Positions 8,473 through 17,045 of a stretch of 64,000 nt of DNA are shown here, in pieces. The DNA is taken from the NCBI GenBank assembly GCA_965242615.1, contig CBDESR010000005.1, positions 992,001 through 1,056,000 of the forward strand. The letters are read 5' to 3'. A model generated the notes under the pieces. It did no database searches and was not told the DNA's origin. It saw only the letters and a program-made list of their open reading frames with translations. Each line of letters begins with the position of its first letter. Position 1 is the first letter of the stretch. Origin of the DNA: CBDBCU01 sp965242615. Its GTDB lineage: Bacteria; Chloroflexota; Dehalococcoidia; Lucifugimonadales; UBA3495. Made by a program: the position numbers and the translations under genes.

Positions 8473-9339
8473 ATGCAGCTCGGCGCCATTTTCCCCCAAA
8501 CCGAAATCGGCAACGACCCCATTACCATTCGCGACTTTGCCCAGGCCGCCGAGGCTATGGGCTATGAACATCTGCTGGTCTTTGACCATGTGCTGGGGGC
8601 GGATGCCCGCCAGCGCCCCGAATGGAATCGCCCTTACCGGCATACCGACGCCTTTCACGAACCCTTCGTCCTTTTCGGCTACCTGGCTGGTCTGACCGAG
8701 AAAATCCAGCTGACTACCGGCATTCTCATCCTGCCGCAGCGCCAAACCGCCCTCGTCGCCAAACAGGCGGCGGCCGTGGATGTGCTGACCGGCGGCCGCC
8801 TGCGCTTGGGCATCGGCGTGGGCTGGAACGATGTCGAGTACGAAGCCCTGGGCGAAAATTTCCGCAACCGGGGCCGCCGCTGCGCCGAACAAATCGAGCT
8901 GCTGCGCTTGCTCTGGACGGAGGAAGTGGTCAACTATACCGGCCGCTACCACAAGATTACTGACGCCGGCATCAATCCCTTGCCGGTGCAGCGGCCCATT
9001 CCCATCTGGTTCGGCGGCGGCGCCGACCAAGTAATCGAGCGCATCGGCCGGTTGGGCGATGGCTGGTTTCCCCAGTTTCAACCGGACGCCGCCGGGCAGG
9101 AACGCATTGCCCAAATGCGGCAACAGGCTAGGGACGCCGGCCGCGACCCGGCCCAAATCGGCATTGAAGGCCGGCTGAGCATTGCCGGCGGCGACCCGGA
9201 TAGTTGGGCCCGGGCAGCGGCGGCTTGGGCCGAAGCCGGGGCTACCCATATCTCCATCAACACGATGCGCGCCGACCTGCCCGACCCGGACGCCCACATC
9301 AAGGCCATCGAGGCTTTCAAGGCAGCCGTCGCTTCCTGA
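8473..9339 (+). CDS. LLM-class F420-dependent oxidoreductase
   Basis: A 288-residue luciferase-like TIM-barrel protein. Typical segments are MQLGAIFPQTEIG at the N-terminus, FDHVLGAD, LTTGILILPQRQ, the GRLRLGIGVGWN flavin-site loop, GRYH, PIPIWFGG and GRLGDGWFP. The pattern fits the F420-dependent TIGR03619-like subgroup rather than FMN luciferases, though cofactor choice is inferred. An AAAAGGAG Shine-Dalgarno precedes the ATG. Substrate unknown. Confidence 0.88.
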   Translation: MQLGAIFPQTEIGNDPITIRDFAQAAEAMGYEHLLVFDHVLGADARQRPEWNRPYRHTDAFHEPFVLFGYLAGLTEKIQLTTGILILPQRQTALVAKQAAAVDVLTGGRLRLGIGVGWNDVEYEALGENFRNRGRRCAEQIELLRLLWTEEVVNYTGRYHKITDAGINPLPVQRPIPIWFGGGADQVIERIGRLGDGWFPQFQPDAAGQERIAQMRQQARDAGRDPAQIGIEGRLSIAGGDPDSWARAAAAWAEAGATHISINTMRADLPDPDAHIKAIEAFKAAVAS

Positions 9340-9400
9340 CCAAATCCCCGGTTTGCTCGACTGGTACGCCAACCGGTTTCGGGGGTAGGGACAGGGAGGG

Positions 9401-9510
9401 CTATCGCATATACTTGGCGACTTACTGCCGTCATTCCCGTTTTCACGGGAATCCAGAAAGTCCGGGGACTCTGGATCCCCACTTTCGTGGGAATTTCGTG
9501 GGAATGACGA
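9401..9510. repeat. Dispersed palindromic repeat (REP/MITE-like), full copy
   Basis: About 110 bases containing two inverted GTCATTCCC...GGGAATGAC modules around a CTCTGGAT core, preceded by CGCATATACTTGGCGACTTA. A reverse-complement copy is at 37211-37314, and partial copies are at 11879-11907 and 13986-14090. Confidence 0.75.
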
Positions 9511-9679
9511 TTTCTATTTCTCAATTCTCAATCCCAAACGGCCCCAATTCCGGCTTAACCCTTGCCAGTTGCTTTACCCTTTGCTACAATCCCCCCAGCG
9601 TCAACCGGGGCTACCCGGTGGCGGCGCGCCGAACCTAACCGCAAACCCAGTCGCAAATGTTATTGGAGGAGGTAGCATT

Positions 9680-10462
9680 ATGCCGTCCTTTTGGGAAAAT
9701 CTCCGCTTTGCCGGGGAACGGGAGTTTGACGATATGCACGGCTATCAGGGCCTGGATATGGTGGCTTATGTCAGCCATCCGGCCCCCAGCGAAGGCGTAA
9801 GCTGGCCGGCGGTCATCGTCGTTCAAGAGGCTTTCGGGGTCAACGACCATATTCAGAAGGTCTGCGACCGCTTTGCCGCCAACGGCTATGTGGCCGTGGC
9901 CCCCGCCGTCTTTCACCGGGAGCATCCCAACCCCAAGCTGGGCTACACCGAGCAGGACTTCAGCATCGCCATCAACCAGTATATGGCGGCGCTGCGGGAC
10001 GATGAGCTGGTGGCCGACATCAATGTAACCCTGAACTTCATCCAGAAGGAGTACCAGCGCACCGTCGGGCAGAAGGTGGGCATCGTCGGCTACTGCGTGG
10101 GCGGGCGGATCACCTATCTGGCGGCAGCCAGCTGTCCGGGGCTCAGCGCGGCGGTGTCTTACTATCCGGGGCGGGTGCTGGTGCCCTTTGGCGACGACAA
10201 CCCGGCGCCGATTGACTTGACGGAGAACATCAAAATCCCGCTGATGGGGCAGTTTGGCGACCAGGACGCCAACCCGACGCCGGCGGATGTGGCGGTGATT
10301 GAGGAGCGGGTGAAAGCCGCCGGCATCAACTACGATTTCAAGATGTACGAAGGGGCCGGCCACGGTTTCAACTGCGACGAGCGGGACAGCTACAACGCCG
10401 CCGCCGCCGAGGATGCCTGGGCGCGGACGCTGGGCTGGTTTGACCGGCACCTGAAAAACTAG
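9680..10462 (+). CDS. Dienelactone hydrolase family protein
   Basis: An alpha/beta hydrolase of 260 residues from ATG 9680, chosen because GGAGGAGG lies 9 bases upstream; the frame is open further upstream but without a good site. The nucleophile elbow is GYCVGG (Cys139), the acid is in GDQDANPTP (Asp194 or Asp196) and the base in GAGHGF (His228). This is the Cys-Asp-His triad of dienelactone hydrolases, which open lactones in chlorocatechol-type pathways. No such pathway genes are nearby, so a general esterase role is possible. Confidence 0.9.
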   Translation: MPSFWENLRFAGEREFDDMHGYQGLDMVAYVSHPAPSEGVSWPAVIVVQEAFGVNDHIQKVCDRFAANGYVAVAPAVFHREHPNPKLGYTEQDFSIAINQYMAALRDDELVADINVTLNFIQKEYQRTVGQKVGIVGYCVGGRITYLAAASCPGLSAAVSYYPGRVLVPFGDDNPAPIDLTENIKIPLMGQFGDQDANPTPADVAVIEERVKAAGINYDFKMYEGAGHGFNCDERDSYNAAAAEDAWARTLGWFDRHLKN

Positions 10463-10480
10463 CGGTGGTTAAGGCTGCCC

Positions 10481-10524
10481 ACAACAAAACCCGGCCGCTA
10501 CAAAGCGGCCGGGCTTTTTGTTGT
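10481..10524. terminator. Bidirectional Rho-independent terminator
   Basis: A long stem (ACAACAAAACCCGGCCGCT pairing with AGCGGCCGGGCTTTTTGTTGT) with a short loop and T-rich flanks on both strands sits between convergent genes. Confidence 0.85.
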
Positions 10525-10545
10525 GGAGATGGCGGGACGGGCGGG

Positions 10546-10830
10546 TTAGACCGGCCGGGTTTGGTTGTTATAAGCCAGGGTTTCCTGGTAGAGCCGTTCC
10601 AGGTTGAGCCAAAAGGAGGCTTGGTTGCCCAAGATTTGGGCAAGGCTTTCGGCCAAGTCGGGGGTGATTTCCCGGCGGCCGGCGATGACCTGGTCAATCG
10701 TTTCCAAAGGCAATCGACAGCGGGCGGCCAGTTGCTCCCGGGAGATGCCCAAGCACTCGATGTCCTCGAGCAAGGACTCGCCCGGGGGAATGGCCAAGTT
10801 CGAGTAGCCGGTGTATTTTTTAGTCGTCAT
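10546..10830 (-). CDS. higA: HigA-family antitoxin (HTH_XRE)
   Basis: A 94-residue addiction-module antidote with a helix-turn-helix (SREQLAARCRLPLETIDQVI, about residues 30-49), then the RREITPDLAESLAQILGNQASFWLNLE region diagnostic for HigA antitoxins. It lies downstream of and overlaps the HigB-like toxin by 11 bases, the usual toxin-first order for HigBA. Expected to bind the operon promoter and neutralise the toxin. Confidence 0.88.
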   Translation of the reverse strand: MTTKKYTGYSNLAIPPGESLLEDIECLGISREQLAARCRLPLETIDQVIAGRREITPDLAESLAQILGNQASFWLNLERLYQETLAYNNQTRPV

Positions 10831-11119
10831 AGTGGCTGGTCACCTCGTAGATGATTAGCTGGTCGGGGGAGTCGCCGCGGGTGACGATGAGGCGGTAGCG
10901 GCCGATTAGAGTGATGGCGAATTTGCCGGCTTGTTGACCATGCAAGGCATGAATCCGCATCGGCCGGTCGGCGTACAGGTTTCGGAAAGAGTCAATGGAA
11001 CGAATACGGTCGACCCGGTTGATATATCTCTGGGCGACAGCGGCCCCCCATTCTCGAGAGCCTTCCCGGAAATCGTTGTAGCAAAGCTCAAGGTGGCGGG
11101 TGTGGAATTCGATTTCCAA
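10820..11119 (-). CDS. higB: HigB/RelE-type toxin
   Basis: A TTG start at 11119 is used because an AGGATG-like site lies just upstream and the frame further upstream is repeat DNA. The 99-residue product has the RelE/HigB layout: an N-terminal helix (LELCYNDF...), WGAAVAQRYINRVDRI, a short strand with MRIHALHGQQAGKFAI, then GRYRLIV and IIYEVTSHYDD. Such toxins cut mRNA on the ribosome. It overlaps higA by 11 bases. Confidence 0.85.
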   Translation of the reverse strand: MEIEFHTRHLELCYNDFREGSREWGAAVAQRYINRVDRIRSIDSFRNLYADRPMRIHALHGQQAGKFAITLIGRYRLIVTRGDSPDQLIIYEVTSHYDD

Positions 11120-11308
11120 ATGGTCATCCTGGCGGAAAGTTGGGGGCAGTATAGGGGTTGGGGATGGGGTTGGCAAGCTTGCCGACCGGGTGGGTTTGGT
11201 GGTTATAGGCCAAGGTTTCCTGGTAAAGCCGTTCCAAGGTTGGGCCAGACATCCGAGGGGGCGCCGGGCAAGGCTTGGTGGATGCGGGTTGGAGCAGGGG
11301 GATATAAC

Positions 11309-11519
11309 GAGCTGCGATGGAACCGGGAACGAGGCGCGATGCAACCGGGAACGAGCTGCGATGGAACCGGGAACGAGGCGCGATGCAACCGGGAACGAGC
11401 TGCGATGGAACCGGGAACGAGGCGCGATGGAACTGAAAACTAGGTGTGATGGAACCGGAAACAAACCGCGGTTGAACCGGAAACTAACTGCGATGGAACC
11501 GGGAACGAGCTGCGATTAA
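11309..11519. repeat. 22-bp tandem repeat, about 9.5 copies
   Basis: Units of the form GAGCTGCGATGGAACCGGGA plus two bases, alternating with a GAGGCGCGATGCAACC variant; the last four are more diverged. A unit of 22 is not a multiple of 3, so this is not coding repeat DNA. No spacers, so not CRISPR. Confidence 0.9.
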
Positions 11520-11600
11520 GGACAGGGAGAGACGGCGGCGATGCTGATGGGGATGTTTTGGGAGCGTTTTCGGGGGAGAGGGGGGGATAGTAGCGGGCGG

Positions 11601-11684
11601 GGGGACGGCGGGGGAACTGTCACATAAAGTTCCCCCGCACCCCCTCAAAACTTTTGGAGTTTTTGGGGGTGGTTGCGGGTTTTG
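11601..11684. repeat. 84-bp direct repeat, copy A
   Basis: A G-rich start, then GGGGGAACTGTCACATAAAG, a stem-forming CCCCCTCAAAAC and a TTTGGAGTTTTTG segment. It recurs at 11796-11878. The stretch 11520-12020 holds no gene I can support; it is G-rich intergenic DNA with these repeats. Confidence 0.85.
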
Positions 11685-11795
11685 AGAGGGGGTTTGAGGC
11701 GGGCATTTTAGATTCCTCCCTTTGGTCGGAATGACATAGGTAAAACAGTATGGGGGAATGACATTGGGAGAGTGGGGAGGACGGTTTGCCGGATG

Positions 11796-11878
11796 GGGGA
11801 CGGCGGGGGAACTGTTACATAAAGTTCACCCGCACCCTCTCAAAACTTTTTGAGTTTTTGGGGTGATTGCGGGTTTTG
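11796..11878. repeat. 83-bp direct repeat, copy B
   Basis: Near-identical to 11601-11684 with scattered substitutions and one deletion. It is directly followed by a partial copy of the dispersed palindromic repeat. Confidence 0.85.
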
Positions 11879-11907
11879 TGGATTCCCACTTTCGTGGGAA
11901 TGACGGT
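11879..11907. repeat. Partial dispersed palindromic repeat
   Basis: GTGGATTCCCACTTTCGTGG followed by GAATGAC matches one arm of the repeat at 9401-9510. Confidence 0.7.
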
Positions 11908-12108
11908 GAGCAGGCGGGAATGACGGGGGGAGGAGAATGACGGGGGAGAGTGGGAATGATGGGGGCGATAGGCGTCGGGGCGGGCGGGGCCGGGGTGACG
12001 CTGAGGGTTTGACAAAGGGAAGTGGGGGCGGGGATAATGGGGGCGGGGGAATTCTTGAAGGCTGGAAAAGAAGGCGGGGAAATTTTGGGAAGGCAAGGGG
12101 GTTTTGCG

Positions 12109-13947
12109 GTGGCGAAGGGCAAGGGCGTTGGCGAGCCTATTGCGGCGTTTAATGGGGTGAACCGGGGGGTGTATATCGCGGATAATTTGGATTTTCTGCG
12201 GGCGATTAACAGCGGGTCGGTGGATTTGGTGTGTATTGACCCGCCCTTTGCCAAGAACGATACTTTTACCGCCGATATGCTGAAGCCGCCGTTGACCGGG
12301 GCGGAAAAAGAGAATGAGATGCGGCTGCTCGAGGGTCAGTGGGGGATTGCTACGCCGGAGCAGGCGGATGCCGCCGGGATTGCCTGGCCGGAGGACCCGA
12401 AGGCCCGGGGCGGTTATCGGGACACTTGGGATTGGGATATGGATGTTCACCCGGACTGGCAGACGGACTTGGAACATCATCATCCGGCCTTGGCCAAGTT
12501 GATTGAGATAACGCGGGAAATTCACGGGGAAGGCATTGCGGCTTACCTGTGTTTTATGGCCATCCGGCTGGTGGAAATCCACCGGATATTGAAGCCGACC
12601 GGCAGCCTGTACCTGCACTGCGACCATACGGCCAACGGCTACTTGCGGCAGTTGCTGGATGGGGTGTTTGGCAGCGGGGGCGAGGGCAAGCCCGGTTTCC
12701 GAAACGAGATAACTTGGCGGCGAACCCATAGCAAAAACGCCGTGTCGTCGCGTTATGGGGCGAATCACGACACCATCTTTTACTATGGCAAGTCAGAGGT
12801 CGGAGGATTCTATAAAGACCAAGCGCTACGCCCTTACGATGATGAAGTACCGGCCGGGTATTCATTAGACCAGGCCAGCGGCCGGTACCGGGCTTATTCC
12901 CCGGTTTATGGCGACGGCGCGAGCCAAGGCGATAGCGGCCAGCCGGCTACTTTTAGAGGTAAAACCTATCAAGTACCCCAGAATCGGCACTGGCGGGTGC
13001 CGGGCGGGCGGCGGCCCGGGGAAACGACGAGTGAAGGTTGGGCCCGGTTAGACGCTGAAGGCCGGATGTACCTGGCTCCTGGCGGCAAGTTGCCGATGTT
13101 CATCAGGTACCTGGATGAGATGCCCGGCGTTGCACTGGATGATGTCTGGACGGATATAAAAATCCCGGGCGAGAAGGAGCGAACCGGCTATCCCACCCAG
13201 AAGCCGATTGCGCTGGCGGAGCGGATTATTCAAGCGGCGACGAAGCCGGGCGATATGGTGCTGGACTGCTTTGCGGGGTGCGCTTATGCGGCGGTGGCGG
13301 CGGAGAAGTTGGGTAGGCAGTGGGCAGCGTGCGACATTAACCCGCGGGCGTGGACGGTGTTTAAGCGGCAGTTTAACAAGGGTGGGGAGCTGCCCAAGTT
13401 GACTTGCAATGATCGGACTACGGGGCAGCAGGTGATGGGGAGCGAGCCGACGGTTACGGTGCACGGGCCGGGGGAATTGCCCCGGCGGACTACGCCGCGC
13501 ATAGTTGAAATCAAGCCGCTGCGGACGAACAATCGGCGGGCGGGCGGCAATGTGCCGGAGGGGAAGCGGGAAAAGCCGCTGATGTCCAAACCGGAAATCC
13601 TTAAAGAACTGCTGGATTTCACGGACGGGAAGGCTTACTGCTGCGGGTTTGAGAGCAAGAATGCGGACGGGGGTTATGCCTACGGGGATTATGAGCTGGA
13701 TCATATTATCCCTAAAAGCGTGGGCGGGCCGGATGATATTACCAATCGTCAACCGCTTTGCCCGACGCATAACCAGCTGAAGCGGGATTTGGACTTGGAC
13801 TTGAAGGAATTGCGGGCGCTGGTGGGGGAACGGCAGGAGTATAAGGCGGGCTGCAATTCCCGAACTTTGCCGCGCCCGGATCGGATCGCGGAATATGCCC
13901 GGGAGGTTTATATTCGGTATTACCGGCTGCGGCGGGGGGAGGGGTAG
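12109..13947 (+). CDS. DNA methyltransferase fused to C-terminal HNH endonuclease domain
   Basis: From GTG 12109 (after a GGAAGGCAAGG stretch) the product is about 612 residues; the frame also opens at 12022 in low-complexity DNA. The beta-class methyltransferase order is seen: DPPF (motif IV) early, then TGYPTQKP and DCFAGCAYAAVAAEKLGRQW (motif I, AdoMet site) late. A C-terminal HNH domain follows: CCGFESKN, ELDHIIPKSVGG, then LCPTHNQLKRDL. Both modification and cleavage could reside in one chain. No partner endonuclease is adjacent on this strand; a type II pair lies convergently downstream. Confidence 0.85.
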   Translation: MAKGKGVGEPIAAFNGVNRGVYIADNLDFLRAINSGSVDLVCIDPPFAKNDTFTADMLKPPLTGAEKENEMRLLEGQWGIATPEQADAAGIAWPEDPKARGGYRDTWDWDMDVHPDWQTDLEHHHPALAKLIEITREIHGEGIAAYLCFMAIRLVEIHRILKPTGSLYLHCDHTANGYLRQLLDGVFGSGGEGKPGFRNEITWRRTHSKNAVSSRYGANHDTIFYYGKSEVGGFYKDQALRPYDDEVPAGYSLDQASGRYRAYSPVYGDGASQGDSGQPATFRGKTYQVPQNRHWRVPGGRRPGETTSEGWARLDAEGRMYLAPGGKLPMFIRYLDEMPGVALDDVWTDIKIPGEKERTGYPTQKPIALAERIIQAATKPGDMVLDCFAGCAYAAVAAEKLGRQWAACDINPRAWTVFKRQFNKGGELPKLTCNDRTTGQQVMGSEPTVTVHGPGELPRRTTPRIVEIKPLRTNNRRAGGNVPEGKREKPLMSKPEILKELLDFTDGKAYCCGFESKNADGGYAYGDYELDHIIPKSVGGPDDITNRQPLCPTHNQLKRDLDLDLKELRALVGERQEYKAGCNSRTLPRPDRIAEYAREVYIRYYRLRRGEG

Positions 13948-13985
13948 GGGTAGTTGCGGGGGTGGGGGAGGGTTAGGGGGGCGGG

Positions 13986-14090
13986 GCTATTGCCTATACT
14001 TGGCGGCTTGCTTGCCGCCATTCTCACTAGAACTGGAATTCAGGGTCTCCGGCCGATCTGGATTCCCACTTTCGGGGGAATGACGGGGGG
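13986..14090. repeat. Diverged dispersed palindromic repeat
   Basis: Contains CTATACTTGGCGGCTTGCTT, then GGATTCCCACTTTCGGGGGA and ATGACGG, aligning to 9401-9510 with substitutions in the first arm. Confidence 0.65.
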
Positions 14091-14123
14091 AGGGCGGCCA
14101 CCGTTTATTAGCAGGAATAGACG

Positions 14124-15278
14124 TCAGGAGTTTAGCGCGGCCCGGATGTATCCGGCTGTCTTGGCGGCGTCCGGCAGCAGCTCGAAAATCTTTTCCGCCG
14201 TGGTCAGGTTCAAGCCGAGTTTGACTGCGGCGTCCTGCTTTATATCCTCAATCAAGTTGACGGCAAACAGCAGCTGGCGGGTTTCCTCCAGGGGCGCCGC
14301 TTGCGGGTCGATGGCCAATGCTCCGGTTTCGGCGTTGGCGTTGGCGCGCCGGCGGACATAGCCGAGGGCTTGCTCGATAGCCCGGTGCAGGGCAGTGCGC
14401 TCATTTTCTTGCAGGTCGGAGCGGTTGAAATATATGAAGTCCAGGGCGTAGCTGTAGCGGGCAAAGTCAACGGCCCGCAGCGCGTCGTTAAAGAAGGATG
14501 CCAGATAGACCAGCCAGACGCCGGGGGCATCGGGACGCTTGCCGATTTTGTCCAACAGATAGCAGACCCGATAAAAGCCATCCAGAGTACGGGGGACAAG
14601 GGACAGGAGTTTTTCCTCGTCCACCACCTGCTGCAATTCCCGGGAAAGCCGCTGATTTTCCTGCTCCAGAAACTGGGCTTGGAACTCGAGGAGATAGTTT
14701 TTGTCATCGACGACTTTTATTGTCTTGGCCAAATCCGTTCCGCTATCCCGGAACTGTTTAAGGAAAATGTCCCGGGGGACGCGGTAGGCGGTGCGGTTGC
14801 CCCAAGCGGGGACGCCGCCGATTTGCCCGTTTTCAGCAATCCATTGCGGGGAAAAGAGGGCGTATTGCTCCCGGTCTTTGAGGATGTAAAAGAGCTGGCG
14901 GTCGGTGTGGGGCGTGCGGGTAGCTGCGCCCCTTACTTTTTTGCCTACTTTCGACACCTTGAAGTCAAAGAAGTTCAACTTATCGGTGTCCTCGGCAAGC
15001 TGGAACTCGTAAAGGAAATCGTTATCCTGCCCCCAAGTCGCGCGGTAATCCGGGGCTTGCGATACGCTGCCGGCATCGAACCACAGCAAGGCATCGCCGC
15101 CGTGTTTCGCTACCCGCAGGGCGTCGTCCTGATATTGCCCGGCAAGGAGCTGCTGGAGAAAGGGCAGAAACTCCAATTCCGCAATGGCTTTCTTTTTCAG
15201 ATCCAGCCGATACTGCGGCCAGGTGCGGGAATGGAGGGAACTGGATTGGGCATAAATCGTCCGCAGCGGGGTAGTCAC
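14124..15278 (-). CDS. Putative type II restriction endonuclease
   Basis: A GTG start at 15278 overlaps the stop of the upstream methyltransferase (GTGA), giving 384 residues. The N-terminus (TTPLRTIYAQSSSLHSRTW) leads into a region with D/E-rich strands (APDYRATWGQDNDFLYEFQL) that could hold a PD-(D/E)XK-like core. The C-terminal half is helical with a coiled-coil stretch near FQAQFLEQENQRLSRELQQV. Assignment as an endonuclease rests mainly on tight coupling to the methyltransferase; the catalytic residues are not certain. Confidence 0.65.
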   Translation of the reverse strand: MTTPLRTIYAQSSSLHSRTWPQYRLDLKKKAIAELEFLPFLQQLLAGQYQDDALRVAKHGGDALLWFDAGSVSQAPDYRATWGQDNDFLYEFQLAEDTDKLNFFDFKVSKVGKKVRGAATRTPHTDRQLFYILKDREQYALFSPQWIAENGQIGGVPAWGNRTAYRVPRDIFLKQFRDSGTDLAKTIKVVDDKNYLLEFQAQFLEQENQRLSRELQQVVDEEKLLSLVPRTLDGFYRVCYLLDKIGKRPDAPGVWLVYLASFFNDALRAVDFARYSYALDFIYFNRSDLQENERTALHRAIEQALGYVRRRANANAETGALAIDPQAAPLEETRQLLFAVNLIEDIKQDAAVKLGLNLTTAEKIFELLPDAAKTAGYIRAALNS

Positions 15279-16303
15279 AGCAAAACCTCTTTCAGGTGCT
15301 GCGCCGTCATACGGCAAAAGTCCGGGTTGATGTCGTAGCCGATGCCATTCCGGCCGTGCCGGGCGGCGGCCACCAGCGTGGTCCCGGAGCCGACGAAGGG
15401 GTCAAGGACGGTTTCCCCGATATAGCTGTAAGCCCGCAGCAGCCGCGCCGGCAGTTCCTCCGGAAAGGGGGCGGCGTGGTCGCGATGCCGCCCGCTTTTC
15501 TCCGGTTTCATCAGCCACACATCAGAGTTTTTCACCGACAGCCAAAACTCCTTGTCCAGCTTGGAATCCGCTTTCTGCTGCGCGGTGAGATGGGCATACT
15601 TCTGCGCCGGCCGGGTAGTTGGTTTCTCAAACTCCAGGATGGACTCGTGCATATTGTTGATGAGGATGCCGCCGGGGTAGGGGTAGGTGCCGAAATGCGC
15701 CCGCACTCCGTTGGTTTTGTGCCAGACAATATCCCGCTTGAATACAAAGCCGAGGCTTTCGCACCGGTCAATGTTGCGGCCGACCAGGTTCAAGGCGCGG
15801 AAGGATTTGCCCTCGCGGATGGGCAGGTTCATTAGGTTGAGAAAGAACTTGCGCCCCGGCTGCAAAACCCGATAAACTTCCTGCCAGACCAAGCCGATTT
15901 GATCCAGCCATTCCTCCAGGTCATGGATGTTGCCCAAGTCGCCAGCTTGCTCGGCGGAATACATTTTGGCGTTGAAGTAGGGCGGCGAGGTAAGGACCAA
16001 GTGAACACTGGCGGCGGTGACTTCCGACATATTGCGGGCGTCGCCGGCGATAACCTGCTGGGTAGCGCCGTTGACCGCAATCCTTTGGGACGCCGGCTCT
16101 CCGCAGCCCGCCGCCCCATTCCCCTTGCCATTGCGCTGCCAAGCGGCGATGTCTTTCAGGTCAAAGCGATACTGGCCGCTGGCGGATTTAGTTGCCGGCA
16201 AAGTCCCGGCCGCCACTAGCCGGTGAATTTCCGGCACCGGCAGCCCGGTATGATTTGACACCTCAACCACCGACAGGTAGCTGCGGCTTTGGTAATCGCT
16301 CAA
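15275..16303 (-). CDS. Site-specific DNA methyltransferase with N-terminal HTH
   Basis: A 342-residue protein. Residues 8-55 resemble a MerR/excisionase helix-turn-helix (SVVEVSNHTGLPVPEIHRLV). The catalytic part has TSPPYFN (motif IV, N4-cytosine or N6-adenine type) and a late DPFVGSGTTLVAAARHGRNG (motif I), the beta-class order. It is translationally coupled to the downstream endonuclease candidate. The added HTH may let the enzyme bind its own promoter as a control protein, which is an inference. Confidence 0.88.
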   Translation of the reverse strand: MSDYQSRSYLSVVEVSNHTGLPVPEIHRLVAAGTLPATKSASGQYRFDLKDIAAWQRNGKGNGAAGCGEPASQRIAVNGATQQVIAGDARNMSEVTAASVHLVLTSPPYFNAKMYSAEQAGDLGNIHDLEEWLDQIGLVWQEVYRVLQPGRKFFLNLMNLPIREGKSFRALNLVGRNIDRCESLGFVFKRDIVWHKTNGVRAHFGTYPYPGGILINNMHESILEFEKPTTRPAQKYAHLTAQQKADSKLDKEFWLSVKNSDVWLMKPEKSGRHRDHAAPFPEELPARLLRAYSYIGETVLDPFVGSGTTLVAAARHGRNGIGYDINPDFCRMTAQHLKEVLL

Positions 16304-16391
16304 GTTGATAATGCTCCGGGGCGGCCAGTTAGACGGGATGGGGGGACTTTACCGGTATTGGGCTAAGGCTGTCAAGTATTTCGAGAGCGAA

Positions 16392-16491
16392 GGTAGCGTT
16401 CCGATTTAGGTGGTTTGATTGGCAAATTCGAGTTTTGCAGTAAGAGTACGAGCCAAATCACCGGCTAAGCCACCTAAAATGCAACGCTACC
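16392..16491. mobile_element. Miniature inverted-repeat element (MITE) with 9-bp target duplication
   Basis: A 100-bp element starting GGTAGCGTTCCGATTTAGGT and ending with the imperfect inverse ACCTAAAATGCAACGCTACC. The inverted arms extend for about 40 bases each. It is flanked by a perfect 9-bp direct repeat GAGAGCGAA (16383-16391 and 16492-16500), the mark of transposition. No ORF inside. Confidence 0.85.
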
Positions 16492-16625
16492 GAGAGCGAA
16501 GGGGGTTGCTGACAGTTGGCCCCTTGCGGGGGGTGGGGGTGGTGGGTTATTCTGCGGGGGTAGGTTATTGGGAAGGAGTTGTTAGGTTAGCGGGAAGGAA
16601 GGACAAGGAAGGAGGACGCAGCGTT

Positions 16626-17039
16626 ATGCAGATGTCGCCAATGGAACCGTATGATCCGGGGGAGAGCGTGGTGGCGGATTACCGGCAGCAGGCCCGGGCT
16701 TTTTTGAGCAAGGGGCGGGAGTATCTGGCGGCGGGGGACTGGCATCAGGCGGCGGAGAAGGGCTGGGGCGCGGCGGCGTGGATGGCCAAGGCGGTGGCCG
16801 AGGCGCAGGGGTGGGAGTATAAGAAGCATGACCAGTTTTTTACGGTGATGTACCAGGCCGCTGAGTTGACCGGCGATGCCCGGTTGGATGACTTGCGGGG
16901 GCGGGCTAACGAGATGCACGGGTTCTTTTATACGCGGCGGCGGTTTCTGAATTCCGGGGCGATTGACCGGGGTTTGGACCGGATGGAGACGCTGCTGGAT
17001 ATTCTGGAGCCGTTGACGGGGGAGCAGCCGGGGGGCTAG
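16626..17039 (+). CDS. PaREP1/HEPN-like small protein
   Basis: A 137-residue helical protein; ATG 16626 follows GGAAGGAGG. It carries the core shared by eight loci in this window: repeated A/L-rich helix, GDWHQAAEKGWGAAAWMAKA, GWEYKKHDQFF, then a helix with RANEMHGFFYTRR. The R-x4-H spacing (RANEMH) resembles the HEPN RNase motif but is not kept in most paralogues. PaREP1-type proteins are assigned to the HEPN superfamily; function unknown. It ends 6 bases before ccmB. Confidence 0.75.
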   Translation: MQMSPMEPYDPGESVVADYRQQARAFLSKGREYLAAGDWHQAAEKGWGAAAWMAKAVAEAQGWEYKKHDQFFTVMYQAAELTGDARLDDLRGRANEMHGFFYTRRRFLNSGAIDRGLDRMETLLDILEPLTGEQPGG

Positions 17040-17045
17040 GGGCTG

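Noticed and set aside
10820..11464. Long HigB with an extra 115 N-terminal residues
   Set aside because: The extension is read through 22-bp tandem repeat DNA; the toxin fold begins at the TTG at 11119.
11309..11519. CRISPR array
   Set aside because: The 22-bp units are contiguous with no spacers, and no cas gene is in the window.
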